This document shows, piece by piece, positions 8,738-17,566 of a stretch of 64,000 nt of DNA; positions within the stretch are counted from its first letter, which is position 1; the number at the start of each line of letters is the position of its first letter. The DNA comes from an uncultured Pseudoxanthomonas sp. (GTDB lineage: Bacteria; Pseudomonadota; Gammaproteobacteria; Xanthomonadales; Xanthomonadaceae). Location: the NCBI GenBank assembly GCA_937975725.1, contig CALJUL010000020.1:18718-82717 (forward strand), in the 5' to 3' direction. The translations under genes were made by a program, and so were the position numbers. The notes under the pieces were generated by a model, which searched no databases, was not told the origin of the DNA, and saw nothing but the letters and a program-made list of their open reading frames with translations.

Positions 8738-10191
8738 GGGGCGGCGTCCGTCGCACCCGGCAGGCGGATCGCCCAGGCGGGCGCGTCGGCCGTGGCCTTG
8801 CGCACGGCGGCGGGAATGTTCACCACGGTCAGGTCTCCTTCGCGGTGCCAGGCCAGCGTCGCGTCGCTGCCCAGCACGGCCAGCCGCGCGCCTTCGCGCG
8901 GGGCCGGACCGGGGATGCGCAGTTGCGCCGGCAGCCGCGCTTCGCCGGCTTCCGGCAGGTAGATGGCGTACACGTCGCCGTTCTTCAGGCGGGTATAGCG
9001 GAATTTGCCGTCGCGGTAGGGCGCGACCGCGCGGCTGGCGTAGATGGCCTCGCCGTTGGTCGCCATCCACGCGCCGATCTGCTGCAGCCGCTGCACGGCC
9101 TCGGCGGGCAGGCGGCCGTCCGGCTGCGGGCCGACATTGAGCAGGTAGTTGCCGCCCTTGGCCACCACGTCCACCAGCATCTGCACCACGCTGCGCGCGC
9201 TCTTGTAGTTGTCGCCGGGCGTGTAGCTCCACGAATCGCCCAGGGTCATGCAGGTTTCCCACGGATAGGGCAGCGGCTGGTCGGGGATCTTCTGCTCGGG
9301 CGTGCGGTAGTTCTCGTAGCGGCCGCCGACCGCGCGATCCACCACGATCAGGCCCGGCTGGTTGCGCCGCGCCATCGCCGCCATCCGCGGCATGTCGATG
9401 TCCTGCGGCCACGGCACGCCGGCGATGCCGTGGGCGGCGTCGTCCAGGGTGTCGCCGGGGCGCACCCAGCCGCCGTCCAGCCAGAGGATGTCGATGCGGC
9501 CGTAGTCGCGGGTCAGTTCGTCGATCTGCGCGTGGGTGAAATCGACGAAGCGCTGCCAGCGCTCGGGATATTTGCGGGTGTCGTAGTTGACGTGCCGGTT
9601 GGGCGTGGCGAAGCGCGGCCACCAGTAGTCGTCGCTGTGCCAGTCCGGCTTGGAGAAGTAGGCGCCGATGCCGAAGCCCTGGTCGCGGAACGCATCGAAC
9701 ACCTGCCGGGTGATGTCGGCGCGCGGGTCGTCGTGGAACGGCACGTCGGGCGCGGTGATGCGGTAGTCGCTCTGCCTGGTGTCGTACATGGCGAAGCCGT
9801 CGTGGTGCTTGGTGGTGAACACCACGTACTTGGTGCCCGCCGCCTTGGCCACCTGCGCCCACGCGGCCGGGTCGAACGCCACCGGGTCGAAGGTCTCCGG
9901 CAGGCGCTCGTACTGCTTCACGTAGTCGGTGTAGGCCACGCCGTCGGGGCGCTTGCACCAGCCTACGTCCTCCGCGCAGATCGACCAGGATTCGACGATG
10001 CCCCACTGGCTGTAGGGACCCCAGTGCATCATGAAGCCGAACTTCCAGTCCTGCCATTGCTCCAGCTTGCGCAGCACCAGCGGGTCGGTTTCGGCCACGT
10101 AGTCGCCGCGGCTGTCGGCGCGGGCGGCCAGCGGCGCGTGCAGGGCGAGCGCGCCCAGCAGCGTCAGGGTCAGGAGGCGGTGCAGTTTCAT
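8734..10191 (-). CDS. Alpha-L-fucosidase, GH29, secreted (second paralogue)
   Basis: This 485-residue protein has a Sec signal peptide ending near ALAARA (residue 25). The GH29 barrel shows HWGPYSQWG, the TTKHHDGF loop and the presumed nucleophile Asp239 in LWLDGGW. A short C-terminal beta domain follows from about residue 375. It lacks the discoidin domain of the GH29 at 3372 and is closer in layout to the 10188-11588 paralogue. The start codon overlaps the upstream gene's stop as ATGA, and its own stop overlaps the PNGase start the same way. Three different fucosidases in one locus suggest division of labour between core and antennary fucose. Confidence 0.9.
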   Translation of the reverse strand: MKLHRLLTLTLLGALALHAPLAARADSRGDYVAETDPLVLRKLEQWQDWKFGFMMHWGPYSQWGIVESWSICAEDVGWCKRPDGVAYTDYVKQYERLPETFDPVAFDPAAWAQVAKAAGTKYVVFTTKHHDGFAMYDTRQSDYRITAPDVPFHDDPRADITRQVFDAFRDQGFGIGAYFSKPDWHSDDYWWPRFATPNRHVNYDTRKYPERWQRFVDFTHAQIDELTRDYGRIDILWLDGGWVRPGDTLDDAAHGIAGVPWPQDIDMPRMAAMARRNQPGLIVVDRAVGGRYENYRTPEQKIPDQPLPYPWETCMTLGDSWSYTPGDNYKSARSVVQMLVDVVAKGGNYLLNVGPQPDGRLPAEAVQRLQQIGAWMATNGEAIYASRAVAPYRDGKFRYTRLKNGDVYAIYLPEAGEARLPAQLRIPGPAPREGARLAVLGSDATLAWHREGDLTVVNIPAAVRKATADAPAWAIRLPGATDAAP

Positions 10192-11588
10192 CCGTTGCTC
10201 TCGATGGGTTTGGATTCTTCGCGGTACAGCCTGGCCGGCGCGTCGAGCTCCAGCGCGACCACGGTGATGTCGGCGTCCTGCGCGTCCTGCGGCACCGACA
10301 GGAACAGCAGGCCGGGGTGCTTGGCCCAGTCGTACTTGCCGAGCACTCGCGCCTGCACCGGCTGGCCGCCGCCGACCACGCGCGCGCTCAGCACCTTGTT
10401 GTCCAGGCCCTTCACCAGCACGTCGCCGTTCGGCCTGCCTTCCAGGAACAGGTAGATGGTCCTGCGGTCCTTGGACAGCGTACTGGGGCCGGCGAAATGG
10501 TCCAGGCCGATGCCGGCGGTGGTGCCGTAGATCGCCTCGGCGTGCTTGTGGGTCCAGCGCCCCAGCTTCTCCAGGATCTCGACCTGGCGCGGATCGATGC
10601 TGCCGTCGGCCTTCGGCCCGATGTCCAGCAGCAGGTTGCCGCCCATGCCGATGGTCTGGGCGAAGATCTGGATGATCTGGTTGGGGCTCTTGTATTCGGT
10701 GTCGCGCGGCTGGTAGCCCCACGAGCGGTTCATGGTCAGGCACAACTCCCAGTACGGCTGCCAGGGCTTGACCACGGGCAGGCCGAGTTCGGGCGTGGCG
10801 TAGTCACCGTATTCGTTCAGGCGCGAATTGATGATGACGCCGGGATTGCGCGCCAGCATGTCGGCGCGCAGCTTGGCCGACTGCCATTCGCCGGCGTTGT
10901 GTTCCCAGTCGCCGTCGAACCATACCAGGTCGGGGCGGTAGCGCTGCTGCAGGTCGGCGATCTGTTCCTGGTAGTAGTCCAGGAAGCGCTGCCAGCGCTG
11001 TGGCTCGCGCGCGGCGTCGTAGCGCTTGCGCTGGCGGGTGAACACGTCGTAGTCCTTGTACGACCAGTCCGGCAGCGAGTAGTACAGCCCCACCTTCATG
11101 CCGTTGTCGCGCAGGGCGTCGACGAACGGGCCCACCAGGTCGCGTCGCGCCGGCGTGTCGCGCACTACGTTGATGCCCTGCGCAGAATCCCACAGCGCCA
11201 CGCCGTCGTGGTGGCGGGTGGTGAGCACCGCATAGCGCGCGCCGCTGCGCTTGGCCAGCGCCGCCCACGCCTGCGGGTCGTAGGCGCTGGCGGTGAAGCC
11301 GCGCAACTGCTTCATGTAGTCGGCATGGGAGATCTTGCCGTTGAAGAACGACCAGGACTCGTCGATCCCGTCCACGGCATAGATGCCCCAGTGGACGAAG
11401 ATGCCCAGCTTGGCGTCGGCGAACCACTGCATGCGCCGGGAGCGCTGCTCGGCGGTTTCGCCGTGCAGGGCCTCGGCGGGAGCGGCGTCCGTGGCGTCCG
11501 CGGCAGGGGCGGCCTGCGCGGGCGGCACCGCACCCCACGGGGCGAGCAGCGCCAGCAGCAGCGGCAAGGGGGTCAGGCGTCGGCGCAT
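10188..11588 (-). CDS. Alpha-L-fucosidase, GH29, secreted (third paralogue), first gene of leftward operon
   Basis: This 466-residue protein has a signal peptide (LPLLLALLAPWGAVPPAQA). The GH29 barrel carries FVHWGIYAVDGI, TTRHHDGVALW and the nucleophile Asp225 in VWFDGDW. The ATG at 11588 is preceded by a palindromic operator candidate only 23 bases upstream, so transcription starts within the 457-base divergent region. Later start codons would cut the signal peptide; upstream ones would add a non-export-like extension. It heads an operon with another GH29 and the PNGase A homologue. Confidence 0.9.
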   Translation of the reverse strand: MRRRLTPLPLLLALLAPWGAVPPAQAAPAADATDAAPAEALHGETAEQRSRRMQWFADAKLGIFVHWGIYAVDGIDESWSFFNGKISHADYMKQLRGFTASAYDPQAWAALAKRSGARYAVLTTRHHDGVALWDSAQGINVVRDTPARRDLVGPFVDALRDNGMKVGLYYSLPDWSYKDYDVFTRQRKRYDAAREPQRWQRFLDYYQEQIADLQQRYRPDLVWFDGDWEHNAGEWQSAKLRADMLARNPGVIINSRLNEYGDYATPELGLPVVKPWQPYWELCLTMNRSWGYQPRDTEYKSPNQIIQIFAQTIGMGGNLLLDIGPKADGSIDPRQVEILEKLGRWTHKHAEAIYGTTAGIGLDHFAGPSTLSKDRRTIYLFLEGRPNGDVLVKGLDNKVLSARVVGGGQPVQARVLGKYDWAKHPGLLFLSVPQDAQDADITVVALELDAPARLYREESKPIESNG

Positions 11589-11610
11589 GGCGGTTCCGTC
11601 ACTCCGGCGT

Positions 11611-11625
11611 ATTGGTTGGACCAAT
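11611..11625. promoter_or_regulatory. Palindromic operator candidate upstream of GH29 operon (ATTGGT-TGG-ACCAAT)
   Basis: Six-base arms ATTGGT and ACCAAT are exact complements around TGG. The site lies 23 bases before the fucosidase ATG, where a repressor would block transcription. The GGTTGGACC core recurs at 12001-12009 in front of the divergent receptor. TGGT...ACCA palindromes are typical of GntR/HutC-type sugar regulators such as NagR/NagQ-like proteins; no such regulator is encoded in the window. Confidence 0.5.
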
Positions 11626-11915
11626 CGTAGCGGCATCGCGGCCGGACGCAAACCGTCCGGGCGCCGCGCACGCCGTCCGGGTGGAACCGACCGGCCTGCT
11701 GCAGAGCCCGTCTTCCACCGCAATGGCGCGCCGGGCCTGGGTTTGCGCGGTGCGACCCACGCGCCCGCCGTCCCGGCAAGTGCCAAAGGGCAGGGCGAAG
11801 GGGTGTCGCAACGCTCTGATTCCACTGTAATCAGAAATACGGAAATGCCCGCCTTGCAAGCGTTGGGCCATGGAATCGTTTGCGCGACGAATTGTGCTAT
11901 TAAATCGTTCTAAAA

Positions 11916-11931
11916 AGTGATGTGCATCACA
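11916..11931. promoter_or_regulatory. Clp/CRP-type binding site upstream of TonB receptor
   Basis: AGTGATGTGCATCACA matches the CRP consensus TGTGA-N6-TCACA at 9 of 10 specified positions. It is centred about 40 bases before a plausible start point near 11962, with GATTAT (11950-11955) as a possible -10 element, so it is placed for class II activation. In xanthomonads the cognate protein would be Clp. Confidence 0.55.
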
Positions 11932-11999
11932 AATTTATGCGATTCTTACGATTATGTTGGCGCCCAGCACGCGGTTCGGCGCTGTCGTTGCGTGCTTAC

Positions 12000-12010
12000 A
12001 GGTTGGACCT
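12000..12010. promoter_or_regulatory. Palindromic operator candidate in receptor leader (AGGT-TGG-ACCT)
   Basis: This is a second copy of the GGTTGGACC core, again palindromic (AGGT/ACCT arms), about 40 bases downstream of the predicted start point and 36 before the receptor ATG. Its likeness to 11611-11625 suggests one repressor controls both directions. Confidence 0.45.
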
Positions 12011-12045
12011 TTAAACCGATCTTTCTCCCGGGAGGGGAATTAGTG

Positions 12046-14976
12046 ATGACTCGTTCGCATACGAACCGCCGCAGCACCTTGGCGGCCGCCCTGGCTCTGG
12101 CATTGGCCGCTCCGGCGCTCACCGCGGCCGCACAGGAGGCCGAAGGCGCCGCCAAGCCGGCCGAAGCCAAGACCCTGGACGCGGTCAGCGTGACCGGTTC
12201 GCGCATCAAGCGCTCCGACATCGAAGGCCCGGCGCCGGTGACTGTCATCACCGCCGAGCAGATGAAGAAGGAAGGCTTCGCCACGGTCTACGACGCCCTG
12301 CAGACGATCACCGAGGCGATCGGCAACGTCGAACAGGACTACAACTGGGGCTCGACCTCGGTCAACGCCAGCCCGCTGAACCTGCGCAACCTCGGCCCCG
12401 GCCGCAGCCTGCTGCTGATCAACGGCCACCGCGTCGCCGACTACCCGATGCCCTACCAGGGCAAGAGCAACTTCTCCAACTTCAACAACATCCCGTCGGG
12501 CATCGTCGAGCGCATCGAAGTGCTGTCGGGCAGCGCCTCGGCCATCTACGGCTCCGACGCGATGGGCGGCGTGGTCAACGTCATCCTGAAGGACAACATG
12601 GACGGCCACACCGTGCGCGCCAAGTACGGCGAGTCCACCCGCGGCGGCTACGACACCACCGACCTGGTGCTGTCGGGCGGCTTCAGCGGCGAGAAGTGGA
12701 GCCTGGTCTACAACCTGCAACACTTCGACCGCGGCGTGCTGCTGGCCAAGCAGCGCCCGTTCATGGATTCGGAGGACGACAAGGACTACGCGACCTGGGG
12801 CCCGGCCGAGCGCGCACTGAACACGGCCAAGCTGTTCCCGTTCACCGGCAACCGCATGCACGACGGCACCAGCACCAACATCCCCGGCGTCGGCAGCGTC
12901 GCCAACTACATCGCGCCGCCGCCCGGCGCCTGCGACCAGTACGGCAGCACGATGTACGAGTTCACCGTCCGCGGCTACGATCGCAACACGGGCGCGATCA
13001 CCAATGGGCCCAAGTTCTGCGCCCAGCGCGTGTTCGCCAACTGGACGCTGCGCAGCGGCAGCAAGGACGATTCGCTGTACCTGCACGGTACCTACGACTT
13101 CACCGACAGCCTGCAGGGCTGGGCCAGCCTGGGCGTGTGGGGCTCGACCGGCGAATCCAGCAGCTTCCTCTACAGCTTCGGCAGCGGCAACTACTGGGAC
13201 CCGCGCGAGAACAACGGTGCCGGCGCCCGCCGCAACTTCCTCAAGCGCTTCACCACGCAGGATGCGGGCGGCGACAGTGCGTTCCTGACCCGCTCCAAGG
13301 AACTGGCGGTGGACTTCAGCGCAGGCCTCCGCGGCACGCTGGGCGAGCGCTTCGACTGGGAGGCGACGATCGGCCGCGCCGAGTACGAGGTGAAGGAGCA
13401 GTTCCCGACCTTCAGCGATGACGAGATGCGCAGCTTCTTCCTGGGTGCGCAGCAGGGCACGGCCGCCAACGGCGACCCGATCTTCACGCCCGACTACAAC
13501 AAGTTCTGGAACCCGCTGGGCGCCGGCCAGTTCAACACCTTCGCCCACCGCGGGCAGAAGAAGGCCGAGTCGTGGCTGACCCAGGGGCAGTTCGTCATTT
13601 CGGGCGACCTGTTCGAAGGCTGGGCCGGCCCGATCGGCTTCGCCGGCGTGGTGGAAGCCGCGCGCCAGGGCTACCAGTTGACCCCGGAGCCGAAGACCCT
13701 GACCGGCGAATGGTCGACCCCGTTCGGCAACATCGAGCAGGGCGGCGGCAGCCGCAACCGCTATGCCGCCGGCGTGGAATTCAGCGTGCCGCTGCATGAA
13801 ACCCTGTCCGCCAGCCTGGCCGGCCGCTACGACAAGTACGACGCGGTGCGCAGCGGCGCGGCGACCACCTACCAGTTGGGCCTGGAGTGGCGCCCTGTCG
13901 AGAGCCTGCTGGTGCGCGGCAGCTACGGCACCGCGTTCCGCGCGCCCGACATGCACTTCGTCTATGCGCAGGCCAGCTCGGGCATCGAGGACGACACCGA
14001 TTACGTGGCCTGCGCCCAGGATCCCGGCCGCCCCGCCGGCCAGTGCCCGCGCGACCAGTACAAGATCGAGGACGCGGTGATCAACCGCGGCGGCACCCCG
14101 GACCTGAAGTACGAGGAAGGCAAGTCGTACACCTTCGGCGTCGTGTGGGACGCGTTCACCAACTTCTCGGTGAGCGCCGACTACTGGAGCGTGAAGATCG
14201 ACAACATCATCGACACCATCGACGTGGACGAGCTGCTGCGGACCGAGGCCTACTGCACCCAGAACGGCTTCACCCCGGACGGCAAGCCGCTGTCGGTGCC
14301 ACCGACCGCCGAATGGTGCGCGGAGGCCAGCCGCCGCATCCACCGCAACGGCCCGGCCGACGTGGCAGGCAACGTCACCATCGACATCAACCCGATCAAC
14401 CGCGCCGAAACCCAGGTGGCCGGCGTCGACCTGAACGCCCGCTACCGCCTGCCCGACACCGCCGTGGGCAACTGGAGCTTCAACCTGGGCTACACCAACA
14501 TGCTGTCCTACAAGTCGCGCCGCACGGTGACCGAGGAGCTGATCGACACGCGCAAGGAGCAGAACCCGCGCACCAAGATCACCGCCAGCGCCAACTGGAA
14601 CTGGGACAAGTGGAACGCCACCCTGATGATGTACCAGAAGTCCGGCGGCCGCGATAACCGCTGGGGCGGCTGCGAACCGCTGGCGGACGGCTACACCGAC
14701 ATGTCCTACATCGACAACGACACCTGTCGCGACACCACGGTGGGTAGCCCGACCTACGGCCAGACCTCGCCGCGCCACTACGAGCGCCGCGCGCCCCGCC
14801 GCTACTTCAACGGCAGCGTGGGCTACAAGTTCACGGACGACTTCAAGGTCAACCTGTACGTCAGCAACATCTTCAACAAGATCTACGGCGACAAGTGGTG
14901 CGGCGACTTCGCCTACTGCGTCGACGATCCGGTGGGCCGCCAACTGGCCGCGGAGATCGTCTACAACTTCAAGTAA
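12046..14976 (+). CDS. TonB-dependent outer-membrane receptor of the N-glycan locus
   Basis: This 976-residue protein has a Sec signal peptide ending near residue 28 and a TonB-box-like segment (TLDAVSVTGS, residues 43-52). A plug domain (PVTVITAEQM, SGSASAIYGSDAMGGVVNV) precedes a large beta-barrel ending in Phe-Lys (EIVYNFK). The ATG at 12046 is chosen because GGGAGGGG sits 8-10 bases before it; a GTG lies one codon upstream. Context implies import of oligosaccharides released from N-glycoproteins into the periplasm, where the hydrolases act. Regulation is probably by Clp and by the repressor site shared with the fucosidase operon. A strong terminator-like hairpin follows its stop. Confidence 0.92.
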   Translation: MTRSHTNRRSTLAAALALALAAPALTAAAQEAEGAAKPAEAKTLDAVSVTGSRIKRSDIEGPAPVTVITAEQMKKEGFATVYDALQTITEAIGNVEQDYNWGSTSVNASPLNLRNLGPGRSLLLINGHRVADYPMPYQGKSNFSNFNNIPSGIVERIEVLSGSASAIYGSDAMGGVVNVILKDNMDGHTVRAKYGESTRGGYDTTDLVLSGGFSGEKWSLVYNLQHFDRGVLLAKQRPFMDSEDDKDYATWGPAERALNTAKLFPFTGNRMHDGTSTNIPGVGSVANYIAPPPGACDQYGSTMYEFTVRGYDRNTGAITNGPKFCAQRVFANWTLRSGSKDDSLYLHGTYDFTDSLQGWASLGVWGSTGESSSFLYSFGSGNYWDPRENNGAGARRNFLKRFTTQDAGGDSAFLTRSKELAVDFSAGLRGTLGERFDWEATIGRAEYEVKEQFPTFSDDEMRSFFLGAQQGTAANGDPIFTPDYNKFWNPLGAGQFNTFAHRGQKKAESWLTQGQFVISGDLFEGWAGPIGFAGVVEAARQGYQLTPEPKTLTGEWSTPFGNIEQGGGSRNRYAAGVEFSVPLHETLSASLAGRYDKYDAVRSGAATTYQLGLEWRPVESLLVRGSYGTAFRAPDMHFVYAQASSGIEDDTDYVACAQDPGRPAGQCPRDQYKIEDAVINRGGTPDLKYEEGKSYTFGVVWDAFTNFSVSADYWSVKIDNIIDTIDVDELLRTEAYCTQNGFTPDGKPLSVPPTAEWCAEASRRIHRNGPADVAGNVTIDINPINRAETQVAGVDLNARYRLPDTAVGNWSFNLGYTNMLSYKSRRTVTEELIDTRKEQNPRTKITASANWNWDKWNATLMMYQKSGGRDNRWGGCEPLADGYTDMSYIDNDTCRDTTVGSPTYGQTSPRHYERRAPRRYFNGSVGYKFTDDFKVNLYVSNIFNKIYGDKWCGDFAYCVDDPVGRQLAAEIVYNFK

Positions 14977-15005
14977 GCGGACGTCCACGTCTGCGTGGCA
15001 GATGC

Positions 15006-15033
15006 AAAGAACCCGGCGCGAGCCGGGTTCTTT
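15006..15033 (+). terminator. Intrinsic terminator-like hairpin after TonB receptor
   Basis: A perfect 12-bp stem (AAAGAACCCGGC with its complement GCCGGGTTCTTT) closes a GCGA tetraloop; the 3' arm itself ends in TTCTTTCCTT. It lies 30 bases after the receptor stop and 78 before the GH92 ATG, so it would lower transcription of the downstream genes relative to the receptor. Confidence 0.75.
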
Positions 15034-15110
15034 CCTTGGCTACAGTGCAACCGTTCCACGCGCGCGACCGGCGGATGGGCCGCCGGCGCGCCAGAGCAGG
15101 AAAACACGAC

Positions 15111-17555
15111 ATGCGGAAGATCTCGGGCCTGCAAGGCTTTTTCGGATTCGCCCTGGCCGGCCTGGCCACGCTGGCTGCGGCGCTGCCGGTGCAGGCCGCG
15201 CCTCGCGGCGCCCCGCTGGCGGCGTCGGTCAACACCTTCATCGGCACCAAGGACGACGGCAACACCTTCCCCGGCGCATCGGCGCCGTTCGGGCTGATCC
15301 AGGTCAGCCCCATCGGCCTGCACTACGCGGGCTGGCGCTACGACGACGAGAAGATCCTGGGCTTCGGCCATTCCTTCGTCTCCGGCGCGGGCTGCTGGGA
15401 ACAGGGCGGGCAGGTGTCCGTGCTGCCGGTCACCGGCAGCATCGCACCCGGCGGCGACTTCGACACTGGCAACGCCAAGAGCTTCGACCAGAAGCGCTAC
15501 GGCTCGCGCTACACGCACGAGGGCGAAGTCGGCCAAGCCGGCTACTACAAGGTGCGGCTGACCGACTACGGCGGCATCGACGCCGAGGCCACCGCGCTGA
15601 CGCGCGCGGCGGCCGAGCGCTATACCTTCCCGGCCGGCAAGGACACCGGCCACGTGCTGGTCAACGTCAGCCAGGCCAACAACCGCCACCGGGTGATCGG
15701 TAGCCAGGTGCAGGTGATGGGCGACCGCGCGGTCGAAGGCAAGCTGACCACGCTGAGCTTCTGCGGCGGCCACCAGTACACCACTTGGTTCCGCATCGAG
15801 TTCGACCGGCCGTTCAAGGCGTTCGGCGTGTGGGGGCAGGCTGGCGGTACGCCGGGCGCGCGCTTCAGCATGGAGAGCGAGCACGACCCGTACAACGGCG
15901 CCTGGCTGAGCTTCGACCTGGGCCAACAGCGCAGCGTCACGGCGGTCAGCGCGATCTCGCACGTCGACATCGAGGGCGCGCGCGACAACCTGCGCAGCGA
16001 GGGCATGCAGGGCGGCCGGCCGCTGGGCTTCGACGCCATGCGCGCCCGCGCGCAGGCCGAGTGGGAGCGCGAGCTGTCCACGCTGAAAGTGCAGGGCGGC
16101 AGCGCCGACGACCGCACCGTGTTCTACACCGCGCTGTACCACGCGCTGCTGCTGCCGATGACCGGCAGCGACGCCGACGGCCGCTACCGCGGCTACGACG
16201 ACCAGGTCCACCGCGCGGACGGCTGGACCTACTACGAATACTTCTCGCTGTGGGACACCTACCGCACGCAGAACCAGTTGCTGGCGCTGCTGCGCCCGCA
16301 GCGCGCCCGCGACATCGGCCGCACCCTGCTGGCCATCGACGCCCAGGGCGGCTGGCTGCCGCGCTGGGGCTACGCCAGCTTCGACAGCAACGTGATGACC
16401 GGCGATCCCGTTTCGCCGTTCCTGGCCGACCTGTGGCGCTACGGCGCGCTGGAAGGGCTGGAGCAGGAGGCGTGGAAGGCGCTGTGGAAGAACGCCGACG
16501 GCGTGCCGCCGCTGGCTTCGCGCCACGAGGGCCGCGCCGGCAACGCAAATTACCTGAAGCACGGCTTCGTGCTCTACGACCGCACCTTCCCGGCCAAGGG
16601 CATGGACGTGGACCCGCACCAGGGCGGCTCGGCCACCCTGGAATACGCGCTGGCCGATTGCTCGCTGGCGCCGATGGCCGAGGCGCTGGGCCACACGGGC
16701 GAAGCAGCGGTGCTGCGCGCGCGTGCCGGCAACTGGCGCAAGGTGTGGGACGCGGACCTGGCCGAGGCCGAATCCGGCTTCAAGGGCTTCCCGCGGCCGC
16801 GCATGGAGGGCGGCGAGTGGTTCGTGCCGCCGACCGGGGCCTACAGCCCGCGCTCGCACTATGGCTTCCACGAAGGCACCAGTTGGCAGTACCAGTGGCT
16901 GGTGCCGCAGGACGTGCCGGCGCTGGAGCAGGCGATGGGCGGGCGCGAGGCCATGGCCAGGCGCCTGGACGCCTTCTTCGCCTACGACGACCTGCTGGCC
17001 GATCCGGCCGGCGCCGCGCGCAAGGCGTGGGTGGCCGGGCCGTACAGCTACTACGGCCAGTACCGCTTCAATCCCAACAACGAGCCGACCATGCACGTGC
17101 CGGGGCTGTACAGCCTGATCGGCCAGCCGTGGAAGACCGCCACCGTGCTGCGCGCGGCGCAGACGCTGTTCACGAACGCGCCCAACGGCGTCACCGGCAA
17201 CGACGACCTGGGCACGATGTCGGCCTGGTACCTGTTCAGCGCGCTGGGCTTCTCGCCGCTGATGCCGGGCAGCGGGCAGGTGCTGCTGCATCCGCCGCGC
17301 TTCGACCGCATCGACATCGCGCTGGAGAACGGACGCACGCTGAGCGTGCGCGCGCCGGGCGCCAACGCCGGCGTGCGCTACATCCAGTCCGCCCGCTTCG
17401 ACGGCAAGCCGCAGCAGGCCACCTGGCTCGACGTCGGCCGGCTGCGGCAGGGCGGCACGCTGGCGTACACGCTGGCCGCTACGCCCGACACGGCGGGCTG
17501 GGGTACGCGCACGCAGGATGCGCCGCCGGCGCTGTGCCCGGCTGGCGGCCGCTAA
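15111..17555 (+). CDS. Alpha-mannosidase, GH92, secreted
   Basis: This 814-residue protein has a Sec signal peptide (ending VQAA near residue 27) and both GH92 domains. NTFIGTKDDGNTFPGASAPF opens the N-terminal beta-sandwich. In the (alpha/alpha)6 domain the general acid is Glu588 in HEGTSWQYQW, and the general-base pair Asp698-Asp699 lies in GNDDLGTMSAWY. GH92 enzymes are calcium-dependent inverting exo-alpha-mannosidases acting on alpha-1,2/1,3/1,6-mannose of N-glycans. This one would trim the mannose core in the periplasm, feeding the mannose isomerase pathway encoded further right. The ATG at 15111 has an AGCAGG-like ribosome site. A kinase gene follows 11 bases after its stop. Confidence 0.93.
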   Translation: MRKISGLQGFFGFALAGLATLAAALPVQAAPRGAPLAASVNTFIGTKDDGNTFPGASAPFGLIQVSPIGLHYAGWRYDDEKILGFGHSFVSGAGCWEQGGQVSVLPVTGSIAPGGDFDTGNAKSFDQKRYGSRYTHEGEVGQAGYYKVRLTDYGGIDAEATALTRAAAERYTFPAGKDTGHVLVNVSQANNRHRVIGSQVQVMGDRAVEGKLTTLSFCGGHQYTTWFRIEFDRPFKAFGVWGQAGGTPGARFSMESEHDPYNGAWLSFDLGQQRSVTAVSAISHVDIEGARDNLRSEGMQGGRPLGFDAMRARAQAEWERELSTLKVQGGSADDRTVFYTALYHALLLPMTGSDADGRYRGYDDQVHRADGWTYYEYFSLWDTYRTQNQLLALLRPQRARDIGRTLLAIDAQGGWLPRWGYASFDSNVMTGDPVSPFLADLWRYGALEGLEQEAWKALWKNADGVPPLASRHEGRAGNANYLKHGFVLYDRTFPAKGMDVDPHQGGSATLEYALADCSLAPMAEALGHTGEAAVLRARAGNWRKVWDADLAEAESGFKGFPRPRMEGGEWFVPPTGAYSPRSHYGFHEGTSWQYQWLVPQDVPALEQAMGGREAMARRLDAFFAYDDLLADPAGAARKAWVAGPYSYYGQYRFNPNNEPTMHVPGLYSLIGQPWKTATVLRAAQTLFTNAPNGVTGNDDLGTMSAWYLFSALGFSPLMPGSGQVLLHPPRFDRIDIALENGRTLSVRAPGANAGVRYIQSARFDGKPQQATWLDVGRLRQGGTLAYTLAATPDTAGWGTRTQDAPPALCPAGGR

Positions 17556-17566
17556 GGCGCACCCGG

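Larger units (their letters stand above)
11589..12045. other. Divergent control region between fucosidase/PNGase operon and TonB receptor
   Basis: This 457-base gap is more AT-rich on its right side (11825-12000) than the genes around it. It contains one palindrome next to the leftward start (11611-11625), a Clp/CRP-type site (11916-11931) and a second palindrome with the same 9-base core before the receptor (12000-12010). No protein-coding gene is supported inside it. Confidence 0.75.

Noticed and set aside
15006..15033. Hairpin after the TonB receptor as a riboswitch for GH92
   Set aside because: A simple terminator stem explains it and no conserved aptamer-like structure precedes it.
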